Positions 8,267 to 17,597 are shown, numbered from the stretch's first letter. The stretch is DNA of 64,000 nucleotides from Streptomyces sp. V3I7 (GCF_030817495.1 NZ_JAUSZK010000001.1:1467001-1531000), one strand, 5' to 3'. Program-made: numbers and translations. The notes: generated by a model not told the origin, from the sequence alone.

Positions 8267-8533
8267 CTACCCCCGGCGCCCCCGTCGCCGCCGGGCCAGC
8301 GCCAGCGTTCCCGCGCCCATCGCGAGCAGTGCGGCGGAGCCGGCTGCCAGGTAGGGGGTCAGCGGGCTGCCGCCCGTGGTGGCCAGGTCCGCCTCGGTGG
8401 CCGGGGCGCCCTGGGGCTTCGGGGCGGCGGCGGGGGTGGCGGGGGTGGCCGGCGGGGTCTCGCGGACGAAGCTGCGTGGGAACCCGGCAAGAATTACGCA
8501 CGACGGGTGAACCGTCAGCGATCCCGCGTCACT
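8267..8533 (-). pseudogene. Remnant of a cell-wall-anchored protein: LAxTG sortase signal without a start
   Basis: On the minus strand an open frame of 88 codons runs from a TGA at 8534-8536 to a TAG at 8267-8269, with no ATG, GTG or TTG that would start it sensibly. Its C-terminal half is a textbook sortase anchor: an Ala/Pro/Thr-rich linker (TPPATPATPAAAPKPQ), the motif LATTG, a hydrophobic stretch (YLAAGSAALLAMGAG) and an RRRRGRR tail. In Streptomyces the LAxTG class is used by SrtE-type sortases. The upstream secretion signal and ectodomain are missing, so I read it as the 3' end of a deleted surface protein. As I remember, related strains have an anchored protein at this position after the cob genes. 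Confidence 0.6.
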
Positions 8534-8631
8534 TCACTCCTTCGTGGACTCCTCGGGAGTGCGTTCGGATTCCGTGGTGCGAGCAACACACGTGTTCCCG
8601 CACGCCCGTTGCTCCACGACCGACCCGCCCC

Positions 8632-9723
8632 CTACTCCACGACCCGCCCGCCCAGCACCACCCGGCGCGGCGCCGCGAGCACCCGTACGTCCGCGCGCGG
8701 GTCGCCCTCGTACACCACGAGGTCGGCCGGTGCGCCCTCCTCCAGGCCGGGCCGGCCGAGCCAGGCGCGGGCGCCCCAGGCCGTCGCCGAGAGGGCGTCG
8801 ACGGGCGGGATGCCGGCGGTGACCAGTTCGGCGACCTCGCCCGCGACCATGCCGTGCGCGAGCGCACCGCCCGCGTCCGTGCCGACGTACACCGGGATCC
8901 CGGCGTCGTACGCGCCGCGCACCGTGTCGTAGCGGCGCTCGTACAGCCGCCGCATGTGCGCGGACCAGGTGGGGAAGCGGGCGTCGCCGCCGGCGGCGAG
9001 CTGGGGGAAGGTGGCGATGTTGACGAGCGTGGGGACGATCGCGACGCCGCGCTCGGCGAAGAGCGGGATCAGGTCCTCGGTGAGGCCGGTGGCGTGCTCG
9101 ATGCAGTCGATGCCCGCCTCGACCAGGTCCCGCAGGGAACTCTCGGCGAAGCAGTGCGCGGTGACGCGGGCGCCGAGGCGGTGGGCTTCCGCGATGGCGG
9201 CTTCGACCGCCTCGCGCGGCCAGCAGGCGGCGAGGTCGCCGAGGTCGCGGTCGATCCAGTCGCCGACCAGCTTGACCCAGCCGTCGCCGCGCCGGGCCTC
9301 CTGGGCGACGTACGTGACGAGGTCGTCCGGCTCGATCTCGTGGGCGTAGTTCCTTATGTAGCGGCGGGTGCGGGCGATGTGCCGGCCGGCGCGGATGATC
9401 TTCGGCAGGTCGTCGCGGTCGTCCACCCAGCGGGTGTCGGACGGCGAGCCCGCGTCGCGGATCAGCAGGGTGCCCGCCTCCCGGTCGGTCAGCGCCTGCT
9501 TCTCCGCGGTGTCCGCGTCCACCGGACCGTCCGCGCCGAGTCCCACATGGCAGTGGGCGTCGACCAGACCGGGCAGCGCCCAGCCCGTGACGGTCCGGAC
9601 GTCGCGCGCCCCGGCGGGGCGGTCGTACGTGATCCGGCCCCCGAGGACCCAGAGTTCGTCGCGGACCTCGTCCGGGCCGACGAGGATCCGCCCCTTCACG
9701 TGCAGCACCGCTTGATCGCTCAT
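8632..9723 (-). CDS. Amidohydrolase family protein (imidazolonepropionase/prolidase-like)
   Basis: The 363-residue cytoplasmic product is a metal-dependent TIM-barrel hydrolase. It has GLVDAHCHVGLG at the first metal-binding strand (HxH), a WVKLVGDWIDRD strand with the bridging Lys, VTAHCFAESS, CIEHATGL, and YVGTDAGG with the catalytic Asp. The C-terminus closes the beta-sandwich (ADLVVYEGDPRADV). The substrate is not predictable. A start at GTG 9732 is possible, but ATG 9723 sits exactly 7 bases after a TAGAGT -10 box, suggesting a leaderless mRNA. No ribosome site is visible. Confidence 0.85.
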   Translation of the reverse strand: MSDQAVLHVKGRILVGPDEVRDELWVLGGRITYDRPAGARDVRTVTGWALPGLVDAHCHVGLGADGPVDADTAEKQALTDREAGTLLIRDAGSPSDTRWVDDRDDLPKIIRAGRHIARTRRYIRNYAHEIEPDDLVTYVAQEARRGDGWVKLVGDWIDRDLGDLAACWPREAVEAAIAEAHRLGARVTAHCFAESSLRDLVEAGIDCIEHATGLTEDLIPLFAERGVAIVPTLVNIATFPQLAAGGDARFPTWSAHMRRLYERRYDTVRGAYDAGIPVYVGTDAGGALAHGMVAGEVAELVTAGIPPVDALSATAWGARAWLGRPGLEEGAPADLVVYEGDPRADVRVLAAPRRVVLGGRVVE

Positions 9724-9730
9724 GCACGGC

Positions 9731-9736
9731 ACTCTA
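9731..9736 (-). promoter_or_regulatory. -10 box for a leaderless amidohydrolase mRNA
   Basis: Read on the minus strand, TAGAGT is followed by 7 bases and then the ATG of the amidohydrolase (9723). This spacing puts the expected transcription start on the A of the ATG. A weak -35 (TTCTGG) lies about 18 bases further upstream. The pattern is common in Streptomyces; transcription itself was not shown. Confidence 0.45.
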
Positions 9737-9760
9737 ATGAAGGCACCGCTCGCTCCAGAA

Positions 9761-9829
9761 GGAGCTGTTCGGTCCCGCAGGAGCTACCCGTGGAGCTACC
9801 CGTCCCCGCAGGAGCTACTCGTTCCCGCC
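9761..9829. repeat. Imperfect ~19-bp tandem repeat at the 3' end of the glutamate ABC operon
   Basis: Units of the form GGAGCTNNNCGNTCCCGCA start at 9761, 9792 and 9811, with a shortened unit (GGAGCTACCCGT) at 9780. The last unit overlaps the final codons and TAG stop (9815) of the ABC ATPase gene. It may be a slippage-generated minisatellite; no function is evident. Confidence 0.6.
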
Positions 9830-10606
9830 CACCTGGTCCGACGTCTCCTCCTCGACGTCCGCCATCGCGGGGTCGAGGAGCCGGGACAGGAAGTGGCGGG
9901 TGCGCTCGTGCCGCGGGTTGCCGATGACCTGGTCGGGGGTGCCCTCCTCGACGACCACGCCGCCGTCCATGAAGACGACCCGGTCGGCGACCTCGCGGGC
10001 GAAGGTCATCTCGTGGGTGACGACCATCATGGTCATGCCCTCGTTGGCGAGCATGCGCATCACGGCGAGGACGTCACCGACCAGCTCGGGGTCGAGCGCC
10101 GAGGTCGGCTCGTCGAAGAGCATCACCTCGGGGCCCATCGCGAGCGCGCGGGCGATGGCGACGCGCTGCTGCTGGCCGCCGGAGAGGGAGCCCGGGTAGG
10201 CGTCCGCCTTCTCGGACAGGCCCACCCGCTCCAGGTTCTCGGCGGCGACCCGCGCGGCCGTCGCCTTGTCCCGGCCGAGCACCCGGCGCTGCGGCAGGGT
10301 GAGGTTCTCGGTCACCGACACGTGCGGGAACAGGTTGAACTGCTGGAAGACCATGCCGATACGGCGGCGTACCGCGTCGATGTCGACGTCGGGGTCGGTC
10401 AGTTCGGTGCCACCGACGAAGACCTGCCCCTTGGTGGGCTCCTCCAGGAGGTTGACGCACCGCAGCAGGGTCGACTTGCCGGAGCCGGAGGGGCCGATGA
10501 CGCAGACGACCTCGCCCTGGCCGATCTCCAGGTCGACGCCGCGCAGCACCTCGTTGTCCCCGAAGGACTTGTGCAGGTCCCGGACGTGGATCTCGGGGCG
10601 GCTCAT
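9815..10606 (-). CDS. Amino-acid (glutamate-type) ABC transporter ATP-binding protein
   Basis: The 263-residue product is a polar amino-acid ABC ATPase of the GlnQ/GluA type. It shows Walker [10 protein letters not shown], the Q-loop FQQFNLFPH, the signature [15 protein letters not shown] and Walker [14 protein letters not shown] followed by the H-loop [15 protein letters not shown]. It powers uptake through the permease encoded just upstream, whose stop overlaps this ATG (10604-10606) by 4 bases. The acidic C-terminal tail (about 15 residues) varies in the family and here is encoded next to a tandem repeat. Confidence 0.93.
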   Translation of the reverse strand: MSRPEIHVRDLHKSFGDNEVLRGVDLEIGQGEVVCVIGPSGSGKSTLLRCVNLLEEPTKGQVFVGGTELTDPDVDIDAVRRRIGMVFQQFNLFPHVSVTENLTLPQRRVLGRDKATAARVAAENLERVGLSEKADAYPGSLSGGQQQRVAIARALAMGPEVMLFDEPTSALDPELVGDVLAVMRMLANEGMTMMVVTHEMTFAREVADRVVFMDGGVVVEEGTPDQVIGNPRHERTRHFLSRLLDPAMADVEEETSDQVGGNE

Positions 10607-11436
10607 CGGACGGCCTCCCGGCTCTTGGACTCCATGCGGCGGACGACGAGGCTCAGCGGGACGGTGACCAGCAGGTAGCACAGGCCCGCGACGAGGATCG
10701 GCGTGGAGTTGGCGGTCGTACTGGCCAGGTCGTTGCCGAACTTGGACAGTTCGCGCTCCTCCAGGGTGACGCCGAGGAACAGCACCAGCGAGGAGTCCTT
10801 GAAGAGCAGGACGAGTTCGTTGGTGAGCGGCGGCAGGATGATGCGGAAGGCCTGCGGCAGGATGATCGAGACCATGGCCCGGGCCGGGGAGAAGCCGAGC
10901 GAACGGGCCGCCTCCATCTGCCCCTTGGGGACCGCCTGGATGCCCGCGCGGATCGTCTCCGCCATGTAGGCGGCGGCGACCAGGCCGAGCGCGACGGCGA
11001 CCTTGCCGTACGTCCCGCCCGGGAACTCGACGCCCGGGAAGGCGAGCGGCACGGCCACGCCGACGAAGATGAAGATCAGCAGGGCCGGCAGGCCGCGGAA
11101 GATCTCGATGTAGACGCTCGCGAGCCAGCGGTAGGGCGCCACGGACGACAGCCGCATCAGCGCGACGACCATGCCGAGGACCAGTCCGACGACGAAGCCG
11201 GACAGGGTGTAGAGCACGGTGTTCTTCAGCGCCAGCGTGATGACGTCGGGGAACATCTGCCGGGCGATGTCCACCTGCGCGAACTGGTTCTGCAGCCGTC
11301 CCCAGTCCGCCGAGGCCGCGAAGGCGGCCACGGCGGCGACGAAGACGGCGTACTGGATACCGCGCGAGAGCGTGCGCTTCTGGCTGCGGCTCAGGCCCTT
11401 CCTGCGGGGCTGGAGTCGTACGTCGGTGTCGGTCAT
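10603..11436 (-). CDS. Amino-acid ABC transporter permease (His/Glu/Gln/Arg/opine family)
   Basis: The 277-residue protein has a cytoplasmic basic N-terminus, one TM at about residues 30-45 and the five-helix permease domain. It contains the pattern [16 protein letters not shown] and the EAA-loop [22 protein letters not shown] that contacts the ATPase. An upstream GTG/ATG extension exists, but ATG 11436 (MTDTD) was chosen because it is only 5 bases from the substrate-binding gene's stop and precedes the normal N-terminus. Usual glutamate importers have two permeases (GluC, GluD); only one is present here. Confidence 0.92.
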   Translation of the reverse strand: MTDTDVRLQPRRKGLSRSQKRTLSRGIQYAVFVAAVAAFAASADWGRLQNQFAQVDIARQMFPDVITLALKNTVLYTLSGFVVGLVLGMVVALMRLSSVAPYRWLASVYIEIFRGLPALLIFIFVGVAVPLAFPGVEFPGGTYGKVAVALGLVAAAYMAETIRAGIQAVPKGQMEAARSLGFSPARAMVSIILPQAFRIILPPLTNELVLLFKDSSLVLFLGVTLEERELSKFGNDLASTTANSTPILVAGLCYLLVTVPLSLVVRRMESKSREAVR

Positions 11437-11441
11437 GGGGT

Positions 11442-12293
11442 TCAGGAGGCCGCGGGCGAGGCGGCGGACGCCTCGTAGGGGCCGATCCACTTCTCGTAGA
11501 GCTTCTTGTACGTGCCGTCCGCCTTGGCGTCCTTGATCGCCTTGTTGACGGCGGCGAGGAGCTTGGTGTTGCCCTTCTTGACCGTGAAGCCGTACTGCTC
11601 ACCGGTCTTGAGGTTGTCGACCACCTTGAAGGCGTCGGCGTTGGCCTTGTCCTTCAGCCAGCCCTGGACTACGGGATAGTCGATGACGACGGCCTGGACC
11701 TGGCCGGTGCGCAGGCCGTTGAGGACCGCGTCGGAGGAGTGGAAGGAGATCGGGTCGTAGCCCTTGCTCTTGACGTAGTCCTCGCCGGTGGTCTGCGCCT
11801 GGGCGCCGAGCTTCTTGCCCTTGGCCTTGACGTCGGCCAGCGAGTCGATGCCGGCTTTCTTGTTGACCAGGACGGCCTGGGTCGCCTCGAAGTACGGGTC
11901 CGAGAAGTCGACGTTCTTCTTGCGCTCCTCGGTGATGGTCATGCCGGCGGCGGCGATGTCGCACTGGCCGGAGTTCAGGAACGCACCGGTCTTGAAGTTC
12001 TCGAACGGCGTGTCGAGGATCTGCTGCTTCACGCCGAGGTTCTTGGCGACCAGGTCGACCAGGGAGACGTCGAAGCCCTGGACCTTGCCGTCGATGACCG
12101 ACTGGAACGGCGGGTACGGCAGGTGGGTGCAGGTGGTGAGCTGGCCCGGCTTGGCGAGCTGGACCCCGCCGGCGGCAGTCTTGCTGGCGCCGCCGCCGCT
12201 GTCGCTCGACGAGCAGCCCGCCACGAGAGCCAGCCCGGCCGCGGCGGTGACAGCGGCGAGGATGCGGGCCCGGCGCCCGAGGAGCGTGGTCAC
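11442..12293 (-). CDS. Amino-acid ABC transporter substrate-binding lipoprotein
   Basis: The 283-residue product begins with a lipoprotein signal peptide ending in the lipobox LVAGC (Cys about residue 27), followed by a Ser/Gly linker. The mature part is an SBP family 3 domain: [47 protein letters not shown]. This indicates extracytoplasmic binding of glutamate or a related polar amino acid. It is the first gene of the operon SBP-permease-ATPase. The start is GTG 12293 with a strong AGGAGG site 6 bases upstream. Confidence 0.93.
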   Translation of the reverse strand: MTTLLGRRARILAAVTAAAGLALVAGCSSSDSGGGASKTAAGGVQLAKPGQLTTCTHLPYPPFQSVIDGKVQGFDVSLVDLVAKNLGVKQQILDTPFENFKTGAFLNSGQCDIAAAGMTITEERKKNVDFSDPYFEATQAVLVNKKAGIDSLADVKAKGKKLGAQAQTTGEDYVKSKGYDPISFHSSDAVLNGLRTGQVQAVVIDYPVVQGWLKDKANADAFKVVDNLKTGEQYGFTVKKGNTKLLAAVNKAIKDAKADGTYKKLYEKWIGPYEASAASPAAS

Positions 12294-12326
12294 AAAGGCC
12301 TCCTGTAGGTGGAAAACGAGGTTCCG

Positions 12327-12354
12327 ATTATAAGGAAGTGTTTGGGTTACTCAA
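12327..12354 (-). promoter_or_regulatory. Consensus-like promoter of the amino-acid ABC operon
   Basis: On the minus strand TTGAGT (12349-12354) and TATAAT (12327-12332) are separated by 16 bases, in an unusually AT-rich patch. The operon's GTG start lies about 35 bases downstream. This is a near-perfect vegetative sigma-factor promoter for Streptomyces. The rest of the gap to 12539 shows no gene. Confidence 0.65.
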
Positions 12355-12539
12355 ATTATTCCCTTGATCTTTTACTGCGGCGGCCTCGGATCCCATGCCC
12401 GCCCCAAAGCCAGCGAGAGCCCGCGAGCGTCCTGTCGGGGTGTCAGCTGCCCGCCGTCCGGAACGTATGGCCCGAAAGCCGCCGGTTACGCTCGACCCGC
12501 GTACTGGATCCGATCCCGTGACCGAAGAGAGCGACCGCC

Positions 12540-13640
12540 GTGACCCACCCCCTGCTCGATCTGCCCCCGCTGAGCGCCGACCGCTTCGCCTCCGTCGAGG
12601 ACCGGGTGGCCCGGCTGCTCGACACCCGGCAGGACATCGTGATCATGCAGGGCGAGGCGCTGCTGCCGCTGGAGGGCGCGATCCGCGCGGCGGCCGGGTC
12701 GGGCACGACGGCGCTGAACGTGATCACCGGCCCGTACGGGCAGACCTTCGGCAACTGGCTGCGCGACTGCGGCGCCACGGTGATCGACCTGGCGGTCCCC
12801 TTCCACACGGCGGTCACCGCCGGCCAGATCCGCGAGGCCTTCGCCGAGCACCCCGGGATCGACTTCGTCTCGCTGGTGCACGCGGAGGCGGCGACCGGCA
12901 ACACCAACCCGGTCACGGAGATCGGCGAGGTCGTACGGGAGCACGGCGCGCTGTTCTACCTGGACGCGGTCGCCTCCGTCGGCGCGGAGCCGGTGCTTCC
13001 GGACGCGTGGGGCGTGGACCTGTGCGTGATCGGCGCGCAGAAGGCGATGGGCGGGCCGGCGGGCGTCTCGGCGGTGTCGGTGAGCGAGCGGGCGTGGACC
13101 CGGATGGCCGCGAGCCCGCACGCCCCGCGCCGCTCCTACCTCTCCCTGCTGGACTGGAAGGAGCGCTGGATCGACGGCGGCCGCAAGGCTCTGCCGCACG
13201 CCCCGGCCCAGCTGGAGATGCTGGCGCTGGAGGCGTGCCTGGAGCGGATCGAGGCGGACGGCCTCGATGCGGTGATGGCCCGCCACCGCGGCGCCGCCCT
13301 GGCCACGCGGGCCGGCGCGGTCGCGCTGGGCGCGGGCCTGGAGCCGTACGTCTACGAGGAGCGGGACGCGGCCCCGGTCGCCACGACGCTGCGCGTACCG
13401 GCCGCCCTGAACGCCGCGGAGCTGGTCGCCCGAGCCCTGTCGGCCGACCCCGCCCTTCCCCTCGCCGCGGGCGGCGGACCCCTCTCCAAGGAAATGGTCC
13501 GCGTCAACCACTACGGCAAGGACGCAACCCCCCAAGCGGTACAGGCCACCCTGACCGCCCTGGCCACGGCCCTCTCCGAACAGGGCCTGACGGTTGACGT
13601 GCCTGCCGCTCGGCGCGCGGCGGAGTCGGCCTGGCAGTAG
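12540..13640 (+). CDS. Class V PLP aminotransferase (serine/alanine-glyoxylate type)
   Basis: The 366-residue product is a fold-type I PLP enzyme. It shows VITGPYGQTFGNWL near residue 65, a LVHAEAATGNTNPV segment, YLDAVASVGAEPV with the PLP-contact Asp, and the Schiff-base lysine in CVIGAQKAMGGPAG. This pattern fits alanine-glyoxylate/serine-pyruvate aminotransferases; the true amino donor is unknown. It begins at GTG 12540 with only a weak purine-rich stretch upstream and ends at a strong hairpin. It stands alone between two diverging/flanking operons. Confidence 0.85.
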   Translation: MTHPLLDLPPLSADRFASVEDRVARLLDTRQDIVIMQGEALLPLEGAIRAAAGSGTTALNVITGPYGQTFGNWLRDCGATVIDLAVPFHTAVTAGQIREAFAEHPGIDFVSLVHAEAATGNTNPVTEIGEVVREHGALFYLDAVASVGAEPVLPDAWGVDLCVIGAQKAMGGPAGVSAVSVSERAWTRMAASPHAPRRSYLSLLDWKERWIDGGRKALPHAPAQLEMLALEACLERIEADGLDAVMARHRGAALATRAGAVALGAGLEPYVYEERDAAPVATTLRVPAALNAAELVARALSADPALPLAAGGGPLSKEMVRVNHYGKDATPQAVQATLTALATALSEQGLTVDVPAARRAAESAWQ

Positions 13641-13649
13641 CCCTCCAGT

Positions 13650-13685
13650 CCCGGCGCCCGGAAGCGGCACCTTCCGGACGCCGGG
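13650..13685 (+). terminator. Hairpin terminator after the class V aminotransferase
   Basis: Arms 13650-13664 and 13671-13685 form a 15-bp stem with one mismatch around a 6-base loop (CGGCAC), starting 10 bases after the stop. No T-tract follows, as is normal for GC-rich actinobacterial terminators. Confidence 0.65.
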
Positions 13686-14257
13686 CAACCGGGGCACCTG
13701 ATTGCGAACACCCCTGCAAGGGGCCGAACGAACGCGACCCGAGCCGCCACTCACGAAGCGAACGCCCGCACAGGCCGACCGAGGCGAAGCCTCCGGCGCG
13801 GAGGAACGACAGGCGCGGACGCCCGGACGACGGAGCTGGACGGGCGCGGGCTCGGCCCGACGCGCGGAACGATCTCCTGCAGAGGCTGCTCGCGGCAAGC
13901 GCATGCACTGATCCGCCCGGCCACGCCGCGCACATTCGCACAGGCAAGGCGACGGGCCAGACCGGCACCCACGCGCACTGCTCGGCCGCGCGCCCAGCCG
14001 AGCAGAGGCAGGCGCGGGCCTACCGAAGCGAAGCCTCCCCGCGAACACGTACCCCAAGCAGCCCTCGCCAGAGCATTCGCCTCACAAACCGTCGCCCACA
14101 TCCGATCAGCGGACATTTCGCGGGAGCGTATCGGTGGCGAAACGGGGGCATGAATTCGAGGTAATTCGGGAATCCCTTTTCAGGGATGGCTTTCCCTAGA
14201 ACTTCTGCCCGCAATCCGCGAGGTTAAACAAAGCTATTTTCATCCAGGTTACGCGGA
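13686..14257. other. Non-coding stretch upstream of the ectoine operon
   Basis: No credible gene is seen here; the open frames are GC-skew artefacts. The first ~370 bases are very GC-rich and contain a perfect 9-bp inverted repeat (13978-13986 with 13997-14005) and two copies of a CCGARGCGAAGCCTCC-like word (about 13779 and 14019). From about 14130 the sequence becomes AT-richer and includes the small inverted repeat ATCCCT-TTTC-AGGGAT near 14171-14187, which could be an operator for the ect promoter. The latter is only a suggestion. Confidence 0.4.
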
Positions 14258-14258
14258 T

Positions 14259-14287
14259 GTGACACACTCCACATAAGTGGGTAGTAT
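14259..14287 (+). promoter_or_regulatory. Likely ectABCD promoter
   Basis: GTGACA (14259-14264) and TAGTAT (14282-14287) are spaced by 17 bases, a good match to vegetative promoters, in a locally AT-rich region. Transcription would start near 14294, giving a leader of about 100 bases before the ectA ATG at 14394. No ribosome site is obvious in front of ectA. Confidence 0.5.
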
Positions 14288-14393
14288 GCCCGATTTATGG
14301 TGGGTCAAAAACGAACATAACACCCCTCCGCTCACACCCGCCCCCCTCACGCACTCGTGCATTTTTGAATTTGCCTCGCTAAATTCAACCGGC

Positions 14394-14921
14394 ATGACTG
14401 CCGCACAAGCAGACCTGCTCATCGACCGACCGTCGGTGGCGGACGGGGCCGCGCTCTGGCGTATCGCCAAGGCCTCCGGAACACTCGATCTCAACTCCTC
14501 GTACAGCTATCTGCTGTGGTGCCGCGATTTCGCGGGCACATCGGCGGTGGCGCGCGGGGCGGACGGTGAGCCCGTCGGTTTCGTCACCGGGTACATCAGG
14601 CCGGAGCGGCCGCACACCCTGCTCGTCTGGCAGGTGGCGGTCGACTCGGCGCACCGGGGCCGGGGCGTCGCGGGCGCACTGCTCGACGGACTCACCGCAC
14701 GGCTCACGGCCGAGCACGGGATCACCTCCGTCGAGACGACCATCACACCGGACAACACCGCCTCGGCACGCCTGTTCGCCTCGTACGCCGCCCGGCACGA
14801 CGCCTCCGTCACCCGCGAGGTGCTGTTCGACGCGGGGCTGTTCCCCGACGGCCCCCACGAGCCCGAAGTCCTGTACGTCATCGGCCCGTTGACCACCGCG
14901 CCGACCCGCCCGTCGCATTGA
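14394..14921 (+). CDS. ectA: L-2,4-diaminobutyrate N-acetyltransferase
   Basis: The 175-residue GNAT-fold enzyme acetylates diaminobutyrate from acetyl-CoA, the second step of ectoine synthesis. Family features are LDLNSSYSYLLWCRDF near residue 30, the acetyl-CoA loop SAHRGRGVAGALL, and VETTITPDNTASARLF. The frame is open upstream to 14277, but ATG 14394 begins just before the conserved part and was chosen; the upstream stretch is AT-rich leader. The ectB GTG follows after 12 bases. Confidence 0.94.
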   Translation: MTAAQADLLIDRPSVADGAALWRIAKASGTLDLNSSYSYLLWCRDFAGTSAVARGADGEPVGFVTGYIRPERPHTLLVWQVAVDSAHRGRGVAGALLDGLTARLTAEHGITSVETTITPDNTASARLFASYAARHDASVTREVLFDAGLFPDGPHEPEVLYVIGPLTTAPTRPSH

Positions 14922-14933
14922 GGAGCGATCACT

Positions 14934-16205
14934 GTGACCATCACCCAGCCCGACCTCAGCGTCTTCGAGACCGTCGAGTCGGAGGTGCGCAGCTACTGCC
15001 GTAACTGGCCCACGGTCTTCGACCGTGCGCAGGGCAGCCTGATGTACGACGAGGACGGCCACCGCTACCTCGACTTCTTCGCCGGCGCGGGCTCACTCAA
15101 CTACGGCCACAACAACCCCGTCCTCAAACGGGCACTGATCGACTACCTGCTGCGTGACGGCGTCACCCACGGCCTCGACATGTCCACCACGGCCAAGCGC
15201 TCGTTCCTGCGGGCCTTCCAGGACCTGGTTCTGCGGCCACGCGACCTGCCGTACAAGGTCATGTTCCCCGGGCCGACGGGCACCAACGCCGTGGAGTCCG
15301 CGCTGAAGCTGGCCCGGAAGGTGAAGGGCCGCGAGTCGATCGTCTCCTTCACCAACGCCTTCCACGGCATGTCGCTGGGCTCGCTGGCCGTCACCGGCAA
15401 CTCCTTCAAGCGCGCCGGGGCCGGTATCCCGCTGGTCCACGGCACGCCGATGCCCTTCGACCACTACCTGGACGGCCAGGTGCCGGACTTCCTGTGGTTC
15501 GAGCGGCTCCTGGAGGACCAGGGGTCCGGGCTCAACCAGCCCGCCGCCGTGATCGTCGAGACCGTGCAGGGCGAGGGCGGTATCAACGTCGCGCGTGCCG
15601 AGTGGCTGCGCCGGCTGGCCGAGCTGTGCGAGCGGCGCGACATGCTGCTGATCGTCGACGACATCCAGATGGGCTGCGGCCGCACCGGCGCGTTCTTCTC
15701 CTTCGAGGAGGCCGGGATCACGCCCGACATCGTCACGGTGTCGAAGTCGATCAGCGGCTACGGGCTGCCCATGTCGCTGTGCCTGTTCAAGCCCGAGCTG
15801 GACATCTGGGAGCCGGGCGAGCACAACGGCACGTTCCGCGGCAACAACCCGGCGTTCGTGACGGCCACCGCCGCCCTGGAGACGTACTGGAGCGACGGCG
15901 CCGCCATGGAGAAGCAGACCCGCACCCGCGGCGAGCAGGTCGAGCAGGGCCTGATCGACATCACCGAGGAGAACCTGGCCGATGTGAAGGAGTACCGCGG
16001 CCGGGGCCTGGTGTGGGGCCTGGAGTTCCGCGACAAGGAGCGTGCCGGGCGCGTGGCGCGGCGCGCCTTCGAGCTGGGGCTGCTCATCGAGACGTCCGGC
16101 CCGGAGAGCGAGGTCGTCAAGCTGCTGCCCGCGCTCACCGTCACGTCCGAGGAACTGGACGAGGGGCTGAGCGTCCTGGCCCGTTCCGTCCGCGAGACCG
16201 CCTAG
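14934..16205 (+). CDS. ectB: Diaminobutyrate-2-oxoglutarate transaminase
   Basis: The 423-residue class III PLP aminotransferase converts aspartate semialdehyde to L-2,4-diaminobutyrate with glutamate as donor, the first committed ectoine step. It has [18 protein letters not shown], the phosphate-binding GPTGTNAVE segment, [15 protein letters not shown] with the PLP Asp, and the Schiff-base lysine Lys271 in [15 protein letters not shown] 14934 follows a GAGGAG site that overlaps the ectA stop. An 80-base gap separates it from ectC. Confidence 0.95.
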   Translation: MTITQPDLSVFETVESEVRSYCRNWPTVFDRAQGSLMYDEDGHRYLDFFAGAGSLNYGHNNPVLKRALIDYLLRDGVTHGLDMSTTAKRSFLRAFQDLVLRPRDLPYKVMFPGPTGTNAVESALKLARKVKGRESIVSFTNAFHGMSLGSLAVTGNSFKRAGAGIPLVHGTPMPFDHYLDGQVPDFLWFERLLEDQGSGLNQPAAVIVETVQGEGGINVARAEWLRRLAELCERRDMLLIVDDIQMGCGRTGAFFSFEEAGITPDIVTVSKSISGYGLPMSLCLFKPELDIWEPGEHNGTFRGNNPAFVTATAALETYWSDGAAMEKQTRTRGEQVEQGLIDITEENLADVKEYRGRGLVWGLEFRDKERAGRVARRAFELGLLIETSGPESEVVKLLPALTVTSEELDEGLSVLARSVRETA

Positions 16206-16285
16206 CCCGGTCCGCGTATCCGTCCGGCGCGTCCGTGGGACGCGACGCGCCGGCAGTCCATCCCGCAAGGAGGAAGTGCACCACC

Positions 16286-16690
16286 GTGATCGTCCGTTCG
16301 TTCAAGGACATTGAAGGCACCGACCGTCATGTGAAGGCGGCGTCCGGCACCTGGGAGAGCAAGCGCATCGTGCTCGCCAAGGAGCGGGTCGGCTTCTCCC
16401 TCCACGAGACCGTCCTGTACGCCGGGACGGAGACGTCGATGTGGTACGCCAACCACATCGAGGCCGTCGTCTGCACGGAAGGCGAGGCCGAACTCACCGA
16501 CCACGAGACCGGGAAGACGTACTCGATCACCCCCGGGACCATGTACCTGCTGGACGGGCACGAGCGGCATACACTCCGCGTCAAGGAGGACTTCCGCTGC
16601 ATCTGCGTGTTCAATCCGCCGGTGACCGGACGGGAGGACCACGACGAGAACGGTGTCTACCCGCTGCTCACCGAGCCCGAGGAGGTGTGA
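16286..16690 (+). CDS. ectC: L-ectoine synthase
   Basis: The 134-residue cupin-fold enzyme cyclises N-gamma-acetyldiaminobutyrate to ectoine. Recognisable parts are the [15 protein letters not shown] start, [14 protein letters not shown] (cupin motif with metal ligands), [18 protein letters not shown] and [11 protein letters not shown]. It starts at GTG 16286 with an excellent AAGGAGGAAG site 8 bases upstream. The ectD ATG lies 5 bases after the stop. Confidence 0.96.
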   Translation: MIVRSFKDIEGTDRHVKAASGTWESKRIVLAKERVGFSLHETVLYAGTETSMWYANHIEAVVCTEGEAELTDHETGKTYSITPGTMYLLDGHERHTLRVKEDFRCICVFNPPVTGREDHDENGVYPLLTEPEEV

Positions 16691-16695
16691 GCACC

Positions 16696-17580
16696 ATGAC
16701 CGTCACCGACCTGTACCCCAGCCGCGGCACCACCGAGGTGACCGTCCCCCGCCAGGACCCCGTGGTCTGGGGCGCGCCCGACGCCCCGGGTCCCGTCACG
16801 CCCGCCGACCTCGGCGCGTTCGAGCGTGACGGCTTCCTCACCGTCGACCAGCTGATCAGCGACGACGAGGTCGCCGTCTACCGGCAGGAGCTGGAACGGC
16901 TGGTCAGCGACCCGGAGATCCGGGCCGACGCGCGTTCGATCGTCGAGCCGAAGTCGAAGGAGATCCGCTCGGTCTTCGAGGTGCACCGGATCAGCGAGGT
17001 GTTCGCCCGGCTGGTGCGCGACGAGCGGGTCGTGGGGCGCGCCCGGCAGATCCTGGGCTCGGACGTGTACGTCCACCAGTCCCGGATCAACGTCAAGCCC
17101 GGCTTCGGCGCGAGCGGCTTCTACTGGCACTCGGACTTCGAGACCTGGCACGCCGAGGACGGTCTGCCGCGGATGCGGACGGTGTCCGTCTCGATCGCGC
17201 TGACCGAGAACCACGACACCAACGGCGGGCTCATGATCATGCCGGGCTCGCACAAGACGTTCCTGGGCTGTGCCGGCGCGACGCCCAAGGACAACTACAA
17301 GCAGTCGCTCCAGATGCAGGACGCGGGCACGCCGTCCGACGAGGCGCTGACCGCGATGGCGGACGCGCACGGCATCCGGCTGTTCACCGGGAAGGCCGGT
17401 TCGGCGACCTGGTTCGACTGCAACTGCATGCACGGCTCCGGCGACAACATCACGCCGTTCCCGCGCAGCAACGTCTTCATCGTGTTCAACAGCGTGGAGA
17501 ACACCGCGGTCGAGCCGTTCGCGGCGCCGGTGCGGCGCCCGGAGTTCATCGGCGCCCGGGACTTCACCCCGGTCCGGTGA
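16696..17580 (+). CDS. ectD: Ectoine 5-hydroxylase
   Basis: The 294-residue non-heme Fe(II)/2-oxoglutarate dioxygenase hydroxylates ectoine to 5-hydroxyectoine. The iron triad is visible: His145 and Asp147 in WHSDFETWH and His246 in CMHGSGDNITPFPRSN, with the following Arg as the 2-oxoglutarate contact. The first 40 residues vary among species. It closes the ectABCD operon and is followed by a 20-bp-stem terminator. The presence of ectD means the strain can make hydroxyectoine, an osmotic and heat protectant. Confidence 0.95.
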   Translation: MTVTDLYPSRGTTEVTVPRQDPVVWGAPDAPGPVTPADLGAFERDGFLTVDQLISDDEVAVYRQELERLVSDPEIRADARSIVEPKSKEIRSVFEVHRISEVFARLVRDERVVGRARQILGSDVYVHQSRINVKPGFGASGFYWHSDFETWHAEDGLPRMRTVSVSIALTENHDTNGGLMIMPGSHKTFLGCAGATPKDNYKQSLQMQDAGTPSDEALTAMADAHGIRLFTGKAGSATWFDCNCMHGSGDNITPFPRSNVFIVFNSVENTAVEPFAAPVRRPEFIGARDFTPVR

Positions 17581-17597
17581 GCTGAGCCCCGTCCCAC

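Noticed and set aside
8460..8530. GGGAACCCGGCAAGA on the + strand next to the cob cluster as a cobalamin riboswitch
   Set aside because: Only a fragment resembles the conserved GGGAAxCCGGTG core; the B12-box and pairing elements are missing and there is no downstream + strand gene.
13504..14214. Several minus-strand frames in the gap before the ectoine operon
   Set aside because: Arg/Ala/Pro-rich or irregular products, no ribosome sites, no family resemblance, and overlap with the end of the aminotransferase gene or with the AT-rich control region.
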